From JBBTTS01 sp038064135 (GTDB taxonomy: Bacteria; Patescibacteriota; Saccharimonadia; Saccharimonadales; OMJO01): a stretch of 8,483 nucleotides of DNA. This document shows positions 1-3,735 of this stretch, in pieces (the stretch's first letter is position 1; each line of letters begins with the position of its first letter). Location of the stretch: assembly GCA_038064135.1 (NCBI GenBank), contig JBBTTS010000049.1, positions 1 to 8,483 on the forward strand, read 5' to 3'. Under the pieces are notes generated by a model. That model was not told where the DNA came from and did not search any database. It was given only the letters and a program-made list of their open reading frames with translations. A program made the translations under genes and the position numbers.

Positions 1-81
1 AATATATTCCAAATATCGAGCATTACCACCTAGTCGCATGGTTGAATAAGCACTCAGAGGAACATTTTCGAGCGTAAACAT
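1..81 (-). CDS. murB: MurB, UDP-N-acetylenolpyruvoylglucosamine reductase, N-terminal fragment
   Basis: Only the first 27 codons are in the window; the gene continues past base 1. The translation starts MFTLENVPLS and continues with AYSTMRLGGNARYLEYI. This is the typical opening of MurB, where the 'nVpLs..sT.r.GG.A' segment begins the FAD-binding domain. MurB uses NADPH and FAD to reduce UDP-GlcNAc-enolpyruvate to UDP-MurNAc in the cytoplasm, so the cell makes peptidoglycan. The ATG at 81-79 is the only sensible start, and the upstream sequence supplies a perfect TATAAT. The gene diverges from the XRE regulator, with 95 bases between the two start codons. Family assignment rests on the N-terminal signature alone; the catalytic part lies outside. 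Confidence 0.85.
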   Translation of the reverse strand, partial: MFTLENVPLSAYSTMRLGGNARYLEYI

Positions 82-94
82 AAATCTAACGCCT

Positions 95-123
95 ATTATA
101 CGTGGACTGATTGTGTGTGTATA
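95..123 (-). promoter_or_regulatory. murB promoter (sigma70-like)
   Basis: On the minus strand TATACA (123-118) is followed after 17 bases by a perfect TATAAT (100-95). Transcription should begin near 88, leaving only about 6-7 untranslated bases before the murB ATG and no Shine-Dalgarno. It is back to back with the XRE promoter; the two -35 boxes are 18 bases apart. Confidence 0.75.
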
Positions 124-141
124 CCGCTCACTGACATTTAC

Positions 142-170
142 TTGCCTACTATGAATTCTCGCTGTAACAT
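142..170 (+). promoter_or_regulatory. Promoter of the XRE-sortase unit
   Basis: TTGCCT (142-147), a 17-base spacer and TAACAT (165-170). Six bases separate the -10 from the ATG at 177, so the predicted transcript begins at or within a base of the start codon (leaderless). No AAAGGAG-like site precedes the ATG. Confidence 0.65.
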
Positions 171-176
171 GTATTC

Positions 177-752
177 ATGGCAACCAGAAGAGAGGTACCC
201 TACATAAAGCTTGGCGACAGCTTAAAGAAGGCTCGTCAAAAGCGGCAAGAAACAATTGCCGAAGTATCCGGAGCTGTCGAAATCGAAGCAGACGTGCTCC
301 AAAACATTGAAGCCGGTATTTTTAGACCTTCCGAGGACATCATGATGTTGCTAATTTCGCATTTTAATTTGAGTGAAGGTGAAGCAGATCGATTGTGGAA
401 TTTAGCTGGTTATGAAACACTCGAGGAACCAGATTTTCAAGATTTGCAGTCACCAAAAACCGGCGCAGCCGTACTACCAGGCGACGTACGGATTGTTTAC
501 ACCGATACTGTTCATGTAGTGGTGAACAATTTTGGCGTTGTAATGAATTTTATGCAAATGGGCGGGCCAGTTGGGCAGCCGTTGATGGTTTCGCGGGTCG
601 GAATGAGCAAGGAACATGCCCGCAGTGTTTTAGAAGTGCTGAAACAAACCCTAGAACAATCCGATCGTCCCACCACCCCTAAATTAATTTCTGCCAAACC
701 CGAAAAACCAATTACTAAACCGCAAAATCGTAGCAACGACTCCAGTAACTAA
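177..752 (+). CDS. XRE-family HTH regulator fused to DUF3467 domain
   Basis: 191 residues. Residues about 11-64 form an XRE helix-turn-helix (LGDSLKKARQ, then QETIAEVSG, then LQNIEAGIFRPSED), ended by the LWNLAGY tail common in these regulators. Residues about 102-162 match DUF3467 (DVRIVYTDTVHV, NNFGVVMNF, then a helix with SKEHARSVLEVLKQ). The last 25 residues are polar and Lys/Pro rich, probably disordered. DUF3467 proteins are small and of unknown function; fusion to a DNA-binding domain suggests a transcription factor or nucleoid-associated protein, but its ligand and operator cannot be read. The gene starts at the predicted transcription start, diverges from murB and is 15 bases ahead of the sortase. 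Control of the murB/sortase region is plausible inference only. Confidence 0.85.
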   Translation: MATRREVPYIKLGDSLKKARQKRQETIAEVSGAVEIEADVLQNIEAGIFRPSEDIMMLLISHFNLSEGEADRLWNLAGYETLEEPDFQDLQSPKTGAAVLPGDVRIVYTDTVHVVVNNFGVVMNFMQMGGPVGQPLMVSRVGMSKEHARSVLEVLKQTLEQSDRPTTPKLISAKPEKPITKPQNRSNDSSN

Positions 753-767
753 TTCGAACGTCTTTAG

Positions 768-1385
768 GTGAAAGTCAAAATAACTGAAAATAAACTTCGT
801 TGGATAAACAATGGTTTAGCCGCGTTAATTATTGCTCTTTGTCTATATGTTATTGCCCTGCCCCTTTTACCGCAAATTAGCTTTTGGTGGCGCAAACGAA
901 ATTCACAAGCAATTTCTGTCCCAATACATACCCAAACAAACAATATATCGCCTGCCCCGGCGCCGAAACCCACCGACACACGCTTGATAATTCCGTCGCT
1001 GGGTATGAATGAAGTAGTTTATACCGATGGATCGCTTGCCAGTCTGAATAAAGGTCCGGGCTGGCGAAATAAAACCGCCAAACCCACCGACGGCGGCAAT
1101 ACGGTCATTGTAGGGCATAGATTTACTTATTCGGGGGCATCAGTTTTTTATCACCTAGATAAAGTCAAATCTGGTGAGGTTTTGGCGCTTTTTTGGGATG
1201 GAAAAGAGTTTAACTATAAGGTGCGTGAAATTAAAGTAGTACCAGCTACCGCAGTAGAGATCGAAAGTTCGACCGAAAACGATCAGTTAACGCTTTATAC
1301 CTGCACGCCAATTTGGTCGGCTAAAGATCGTCTGGTAATTATCGCAGACGAAATTTATGAGCAAGGGGATAGTCGATATGAGTGA
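768..1385 (+). CDS. Membrane-anchored sortase, class D/E type
   Basis: 205 residues from a GTG 15 bases after the regulator stop, so probably cotranscribed. One N-terminal transmembrane segment (about 15-36) is followed by a basic, Pro-rich linker (residues 42-68) and the sortase beta-barrel. The catalytic triad is visible: His117 in VGHRFTY, Cys179 in TLYTCTP, and Arg188 in KDRLVI. Sortases are transpeptidases outside the membrane that cleave an LPxTG-like signal and join the protein to peptidoglycan or to another pilin subunit. The length and TLYTCTP motif fit class D/E enzymes rather than class A or B. No protein with a C-terminal sorting signal lies in this window, so substrates are elsewhere. 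The GTG lacks a clear ribosome site. The stop overlaps the next small ORF (ATGAGTGA), implying coupled translation. Confidence 0.9.
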   Translation: MKVKITENKLRWINNGLAALIIALCLYVIALPLLPQISFWWRKRNSQAISVPIHTQTNNISPAPAPKPTDTRLIIPSLGMNEVVYTDGSLASLNKGPGWRNKTAKPTDGGNTVIVGHRFTYSGASVFYHLDKVKSGEVLALFWDGKEFNYKVREIKVVPATAVEIESSTENDQLTLYTCTPIWSAKDRLVIIADEIYEQGDSRYE

Positions 1386-1494
1386 AAAAAAGCGTTTTTT
1401 TATTTTAATGGTACTTTTGGCTTGCGCAATTGCCTTGGTGCTATTTGCTCGCGGTTATATTGGCCCTAACTTCACCAATCAACTTATCCCCTGA
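1378..1494 (+). CDS. 38-residue single-pass membrane peptide overlapping the sortase
   Basis: The ATG at 1378-1380 lies inside the sortase end (ATGAGTGA overlap) with an AAGGGGA ribosome-site-like stretch about 8 bases upstream. The peptide begins MSEKKRFF, has one hydrophobic helix (residues about 7-25, including ILMVLLACAIALVLF) and ends with a short polar tail and TGA at 1492-1494. The positive N-terminus and helix suggest a single membrane span; the Leu-Leu-Ala-Cys sequence resembles a lipobox, so a tiny lipoprotein is an alternative. The function is not known. The overlap suggests a role with the sortase (accessory, anchor or substrate guide), but this is inference. The stop codon falls in a hairpin and in the -35 box of the following tRNA promoter. 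Confidence 0.55.
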   Translation: MSEKKRFFILMVLLACAIALVLFARGYIGPNFTNQLIP

Positions 1495-1519
1495 CAAACA
1501 GGGGCAAAAATGCTACAAT
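1491..1519 (+). promoter_or_regulatory. tRNA-Arg promoter with extended -10
   Basis: CTGACA (1491-1496), a 17-base spacer and TACAAT (1514-1519), preceded by TG at 1511-1512 as in an extended -10. The predicted start is about 1526, 3 bases before mature tRNA. A 6-bp inverted repeat (CCCCTG 1488-1493, CAGGGG 1499-1504, loop ACAAA) covers the -35. Confidence 0.75.
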
Positions 1520-1528
1520 CTTGCTTGT

Positions 1529-1603
1529 GCCCTGATGGTGAAATGGATATCACAACAGTCTTCGGAACTGTCGTTGGGGGTTCGAATCCCTCTCGGGGCA
1601 CCA
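1529..1603 (+). tRNA. tRNA-Arg (anticodon UCG, reads CGA and possibly other CGN codons)
   Basis: The cloverleaf folds fully by eye. Acceptor GCCCTGA (1529-1535) pairs with TCGGGGC (1593-1599), with one G-U pair. The D stem is GTGA/TCAC with loop AATGGATA. Anticodon stem ACAGT/ACTGT encloses loop CTTCGGA, which places TCG at 1562-1564. The variable loop is CGTT, and the T stem GGGGG/CCCTC holds loop TTCGAAT. The discriminator is A1600, and CCA is encoded (1601-1603). The D-loop form ATGGATA is usual for tRNA-Arg. No terminator separates it from the sortase unit, so it may also be cut from a longer readthrough transcript. Confidence 0.95.
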
Positions 1604-1633
1604 TTTATTATCGACTACTAATTGCCAATAAAT

Positions 1634-1670
1634 CAAAAAAATGCGCTCCGTTTGGAGCGCATTAGTTTTT
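1634..1670. terminator. Bidirectional intrinsic terminator between tRNA-Arg and the RRM gene
   Basis: A perfect 10-bp stem, AATGCGCTCC (1640-1649) with GGAGCGCATT (1654-1663) and a 4-base loop. On the plus strand it is followed by AGTTTTT, and on the minus strand by a run of seven T (complement of 1635-1641). It can therefore end the tRNA transcript and the convergent RRM mRNA. Confidence 0.92.
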
Positions 1671-1688
1671 AGAATCAGACTAAAAGCC

Positions 1689-1955
1689 TTAGCGGCGGTC
1701 GCGTGGTTCTTGTGGTCGTGCTTCGTTTACAGCGATAGCGCGGCCATTTAGGTCTTTGCCGTTTAGCTCAGCAATAGCTTTTTTTGCATCGTCTTCACTG
1801 CCCATCTCGACAAAGCCAAAGCCTTTCGAACGATAAGACTCGCGGTCGACGATTACTTTTGCTGAAACTACTTCGCCAGCTGCGGCGAAAAAGTCACGGA
1901 GTTCATCATCCGTAACTGAGTAGGCCAATGAGCCTACAAACAACTTAGTTGCCAT
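1689..1955 (-). CDS. Single-RRM RNA-binding protein
   Basis: 88 residues from the ATG at 1955-1953 (MATKLFVGSL). One complete RNA-recognition motif fills the protein: RNP2 is LFVGSL (residues 5-10) and RNP1 is KGFGFVEM (44-51), with aromatic residues at the RNA-stacking positions. The fold ends at about residue 80 and is followed by a short charged tail (PQEPRDRR) with no glycine-rich extension. Bacterial RRM proteins of this size bind single-stranded RNA and are often cold-induced; they are thought to act on mRNA structure or stability. An in-frame GTG at 1988 would add 11 residues that do not belong to the domain, so the ATG is preferred. The ribosome site is weak (AAGAAAGAAG). A leader of about 117 bases precedes it. 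Confidence 0.92.
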   Translation of the reverse strand: MATKLFVGSLAYSVTDDELRDFFAAAGEVVSAKVIVDRESYRSKGFGFVEMGSEDDAKKAIAELNGKDLNGRAIAVNEARPQEPRDRR

Positions 1956-2072
1956 GGTACTTCTTTCTTCACGCACGGGAGGTAACACGGCTGAACCGGT
2001 TAGCTGCGCCTCTTTTCGGGTGATACTTGTTAAATTATTCTAGAACCTACCCAAAAACTTTCGGATCCTTAG
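1956..2072 (-). promoter_or_regulatory. Long 5' leader of the RRM gene, possible cis-regulatory RNA
   Basis: From the predicted start near 2072 to the ATG there are about 117 untranslated bases, unlike the leaderless neighbours. The part nearest the gene (1956-2030) is richer in G and C than the surroundings. It contains the self-complementary AACCGGTT (1994-2001) and short complementary pieces such as GAGG and CCTC flanking it on the minus strand. This suggests a folded leader, perhaps temperature- or protein-controlled. I do not recognise a named motif. Confidence 0.45.
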
Positions 2073-2078
2073 CAGCGT

Positions 2079-2107
2079 ATTCTAGCAAGCTAACAGTAGC
2101 ATGTTTA
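2079..2107 (-). promoter_or_regulatory. RRM gene promoter with extended -10
   Basis: On the minus strand TAAACA (2107-2102), a 17-base spacer and TAGAAT (2084-2079), preceded by TGC. A second TAGAAT lies closer to the gene (complement of about 2038-2043) but has no good -35. The 3' half of this intergenic space also holds the folA -10. Confidence 0.6.
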
Positions 2108-2148
2108 GCATGGTTTGTAAATCAGTTATGTATTATCTAATTTTCAGC

Positions 2149-2154
2149 TAAAAT
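2149..2154 (+). promoter_or_regulatory. folA -10 element (leaderless start)
   Basis: TAAAAT ends six bases before the folA ATG and there is no ribosome-binding site, so the transcript should start at the initiation codon. The -35 is poor. TATTAT (2131-2136) is an alternative -10 but would leave a short leader also lacking a ribosome site. Confidence 0.5.
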
Positions 2155-2160
2155 AAGCTG

Positions 2161-2634
2161 ATGATTAGATTTATTGCGGCACTTGATGAAAAACGAGGTA
2201 TTGCCGATGAACATGGGATTCCTTGGATGGGCAAAATTCCGGGTGATGTTGCCTATTTTCGGAATAAAACTAAAGGATTTCCTATTCTGATGGGCATGGG
2301 TTTTTATAACGAATTATCTAAGCCACTCGAGGATCGTCGTAATATGGTACTTACTACCCAAGATATTCAACTTCGTCCAGGGTTCGAAAAAATTTCTGAT
2401 GCGGACGAATTATTTCAAAATTTTAATGAAGATATTTGGGTGGGTGGTGGCGCCGCAGTATTTGCTAGCACAATAAAATATGCCAACGAATTGTACCTTA
2501 CGTTAATAGATGGCGATTTTAATTGCACCAAATTTTTTCCAGAATATGAAAACGATTTTGGAAAAATAAGCAGTAAGCCATTAATTAATGAAAACGGAAT
2601 ATCGTATAGCTTTACAGTTTGGAAAAGAAAATAA
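2161..2634 (+). CDS. folA: Dihydrofolate reductase
   Basis: 157 residues, full family length. It reduces dihydrofolate to tetrahydrofolate in the cytoplasm, supplying one-carbon carriers. Compared from memory with E. coli DHFR, the order is intact. The N-terminal strand MIRFIAALD and the Trp20-loop (IPW, Trp22) come first. The catalytic acid is Asp29 in PGDVAYF (E. coli Asp27), and Phe33 lies in the folate pocket. Arg59 in LEDRRN corresponds to Arg57, which holds the folate glutamate. The GGG cofactor turn is at 95-97, followed by LYLTLIDGDF and the last strand SFTVWKR. Two residues that usually contact the NADPH 2'-phosphate differ: E. coli Arg44 is Met46 (MGMGF) and Arg98 is Ala98 (GGGAA). 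The gene stands alone with its own -10. The following promoter begins at its stop codon. Confidence 0.95.
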   Translation: MIRFIAALDEKRGIADEHGIPWMGKIPGDVAYFRNKTKGFPILMGMGFYNELSKPLEDRRNMVLTTQDIQLRPGFEKISDADELFQNFNEDIWVGGGAAVFASTIKYANELYLTLIDGDFNCTKFFPEYENDFGKISSKPLINENGISYSFTVWKRK

Positions 2635-2662
2635 TTGTCTCAATTTTTGTTTATGCTAAAAT
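2635..2662 (+). promoter_or_regulatory. Promoter of the leader before the Asn-synthetase-like gene
   Basis: TTGTCT (2635-2640), a 16-base spacer and TAAAAT (2657-2662) with TG at 2654-2655 (extended -10). It starts directly after the folA stop. Transcription should begin near 2669-2670. Confidence 0.7.
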
Positions 2663-2669
2663 ACGAGTG

Positions 2670-2699
2670 ATGCATAAAGAAAGGGCTTCCCATGCCTAA
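2670..2699 (+). CDS. Possible leaderless 9-codon leader peptide
   Basis: An ATG sits exactly at the predicted transcription start (seven bases after TAAAAT), the same spacing as the leaderless genes nearby. It encodes MHKERASHA and stops with TAA at 2697-2699, inside the loop of the next hairpin. A ribosome ending there would cover the hairpin's arms. No Asn codon is present, so it does not look like an Asn sensor. Nine codons may arise by chance. Confidence 0.3.
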   Translation: MHKERASHA

Positions 2700-2722
2700 G
2701 CGGCAGCTGGGAGACTTTTTTT
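2686..2722 (+). terminator. Hairpin with T7 tract in the leader (possible attenuator)
   Basis: TCCCATGCC (2688-2696) pairs with GGCA (2702-2705) and TGGGA (2708-2712), leaving a two-base GC bulge and the loop TAAGC. Three bases later comes a run of seven T (2716-2722). The imperfect stem and a second terminator just behind it make an attenuator or an sRNA end equally possible. Confidence 0.55.
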
Positions 2723-2723
2723 C

Positions 2724-2751
2724 AAAAACAACCCTTCGGGGTTGTTTTTTT
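2724..2751 (+). terminator. Intrinsic terminator with UUCG tetraloop
   Basis: ACAACCC (2728-2734) and GGGTTGT (2739-2745) enclose TTCG, closed by a C-G pair, the very stable C(UUCG)G loop. Flanking A and T runs extend the pairing and supply the U tract (2745-2751). It would end the short leader RNA (about 83 nt) and folA readthrough. The next gene has no convincing promoter between here and 2808, so some readthrough is implied. Confidence 0.85.
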
Positions 2752-2796
2752 ATGTGTCTATTTTATCAATTAATTATCCGGATCAATTGCGGACAG

Positions 2797-2803
2797 AAAG
2801 GAG
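2797..2803 (+). promoter_or_regulatory. Strong Shine-Dalgarno (AAAGGAG) of the Asn-synthetase-like gene
   Basis: AAAGGAG ends five bases before the ATG at 2809. It fixes the start codon and contrasts with the ribosome-site-less starts of most other genes here; the same heptamer precedes the micro-ORF at 3650. Confidence 0.85.
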
Positions 2804-2808
2804 TTTAG

Positions 2809-3669
2809 ATGAATAAAAATTATAAAAGCACAGAGGATATTAAAACGTATAGTCAGATTATAAATAAGCTAAGGTATTTTTGCTTAAAAAAAGGCTTTAT
2901 AGAAGTTCACACTCAAGACAGGTTGAGTATATTGGCAGCCTGCGAAGACCCAGAAACTGTAGCAACTTTTGAATACCTGGGGCAAACGTGGCCTTTGCCG
3001 CAAACTGGCCAAATGTGGCTGGAATATGAGCTGCTTACCAACCCCGGGTTACCCGGGGTTTTTTGTGTCAGCACAAGTTTTAGAAACGAACAAAATCCGG
3101 TGCCGGGTCGACACAAAAAAATATTTCCAATGTTTGAGTATGAACTGCCGGGCGGCATTGACGAACTTAAGTCATTTGAAATTGAGCTACTAAATGAACT
3201 TGGGTTTGGCAAAGACGATGATTATATTCACCAAAGTTACGATGATTTAGCAAAATTTTATAACACCAAAGAACTCACACATAGACACGAAAACCAAATG
3301 TTAATAGATTTTGGCCCAGTGGTATTTTGTGAAAAATTTCCAATTTATACGTCACCATTTTGGAACATGAAAATTGAATCAAAAGAACATGCCAATAAAA
3401 TCGACGTAATACTTTACGGCAACGAAACAATCGGTAGTGCCGAACGAAGTAGCGACAAAGAACAGATGAACAGCCAATTTTACACAATTAGCGAAGGTAG
3501 GTACGCAAAAAAACTTTTTGATTTATTTGGTACAGATAGAGTCGAAAGCGAACTTCAAGAGTTTTTAGAGCTTAACTTTTTTCCACGCTCCGGGGGTGGA
3601 ATTGGGTTAACGCGGCTGATCGATGCATTAAAAAAGAAAGGAGAAAGTAATGAACTACAACTTAAATAA
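2809..3669 (+). CDS. Free-standing class II aaRS-like ligase (asparagine-synthetase-like, AspRS/AsnRS core)
   Basis: 286 residues forming only a class II synthetase catalytic core, with no anticodon-binding or editing domain. Motif 1 is near residues 29-36 (GFIEVHTQ, with Gln where Pro is usual). The AspRS/AsnRS flipping loop is seen as LPQTGQ (63-68; QSPQ in the family). Motif 2 is FRNE (91-94) with FPMFEYEL (106-113). The amino-acid-binding strand YGNETIGSAER spans 203-213, and motif 3 is GGGIGLTRL (262-270). Such stand-alone cores include AsnA and archaeal asparagine synthetase, which activate aspartate with ATP and amidate it with ammonia. An amino-acid or peptide ligase is the alternative; substrate residues cannot settle this. 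A strong AAAGGAG marks the start. The coding sequence contains a terminator-like hairpin (3040-3064), and its last codons overlap an Asn-rich micro-ORF. Confidence 0.8.
   Translation: MNKNYKSTEDIKTYSQIINKLRYFCLKKGFIEVHTQDRLSILAACEDPETVATFEYLGQTWPLPQTGQMWLEYELLTNPGLPGVFCVSTSFRNEQNPVPGRHKKIFPMFEYELPGGIDELKSFEIELLNELGFGKDDDYIHQSYDDLAKFYNTKELTHRHENQMLIDFGPVVFCEKFPIYTSPFWNMKIESKEHANKIDVILYGNETIGSAERSSDKEQMNSQFYTISEGRYAKKLFDLFGTDRVESELQEFLELNFFPRSGGGIGLTRLIDALKKKGESNELQLK
3040..3064 (+). terminator. Terminator-like hairpin inside the Asn-synthetase-like coding sequence
   Basis: AACCCCGGG (3040-3048) and CCCGGGGTT (3052-3060) form a perfect 9-bp, very GC-rich stem with a 3-base loop (TTA), followed by T to 3064 (six T in all). 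It encodes residues TNPGLPGVF and spells Pro-Gly as CCC-GGG twice in an otherwise AT-rich gene. It has the full form of an intrinsic terminator; whether it works during translation is unknown. Confidence 0.5.
3637..3643 (+). promoter_or_regulatory. Shine-Dalgarno (AAAGGAG) of the Asn-rich micro-ORF
   Basis: AAAGGAG within the last codons of the ligase gene, six bases before ATG 3650. It is identical to the ligase gene's own ribosome site. The overlapping GGAGAAAGT (3640-3648) is repeated exactly in the 3' arm of the terminator (3713-3721). Confidence 0.65.
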
Positions 3670-3679
3670 CAATAACTAG
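3650..3679 (+). CDS. Asn-rich 9-residue micro-ORF overlapping the ligase 3' end
   Basis: ATG AAC TAC AAC TTA AAT AAC AAT AAC TAG gives MNYNLNNNN: six of the eight codons after ATG are Asn. It begins in the last codons of the asparagine-synthetase-like gene (+1 frame), has a perfect AAAGGAG at six bases, and stops in the first arm of a small hairpin that leads to a strong terminator. Amino-acid biosynthesis leader peptides look like this, but they normally precede the structural genes; here no plus-strand gene follows. Options are a 3'-end sensor of charged tRNA-Asn, a small peptide substrate (its C-terminal Asn recalls microcin-C-type peptides, though no MccB-like gene is present), or chance in AT-rich DNA. 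The enrichment and ribosome site make the first two worth testing. Confidence 0.5.
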   Translation: MNYNLNNNN

Positions 3680-3692
3680 TTTAATAAACTAG
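3676..3692 (+). repeat. Small inverted repeat at the micro-ORF stop codon
   Basis: CTAGTTT (3676-3682) and AAACTAG (3686-3692) form a 7-bp stem with loop AAT; the TAG stop lies in the first arm. It separates the Asn codons from the terminator and would be melted by a ribosome sitting on the last Asn codons or the stop. Confidence 0.6.
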
Positions 3693-3694
3693 AT

Positions 3695-3726
3695 AACTTT
3701 CTCCGGGTTTCCGGAGAAAGTTTTTT
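3695..3726 (+). terminator. Intrinsic terminator after the Asn-synthetase-like gene
   Basis: A perfect 12-bp stem, AACTTTCTCCGG (3695-3706) with CCGGAGAAAGTT (3711-3722), loop GTTT, and T to 3726. On the minus strand no T run follows it, so it should be weak for the convergent GH3 gene, for which no other terminator is seen. Confidence 0.92.
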
Positions 3727-3735
3727 AATTAATAA

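Noticed and set aside
111..123. TG-repeat tract (TTGTGTGTGTATA) as a functional repeat
   Set aside because: Only four TG units; it overlaps the murB -35 and needs no other explanation.
1430..1621. A 63-codon plus-strand frame covering the end of the sortase partner and the tRNA
   Set aside because: It runs straight through the tRNA-Arg gene and its promoter; there is no domain and no ribosome site.
1956..1988. GTG start adding 11 residues to the RRM protein
   Set aside because: The RRM domain begins directly at the internal ATG (MATKLFVG) and the extra residues fit no family pattern.
2663..2751. T-box riboswitch before the synthetase-like gene
   Set aside because: The leader is far too short and has no AGGGTGG-type T-box sequence or specifier stem.
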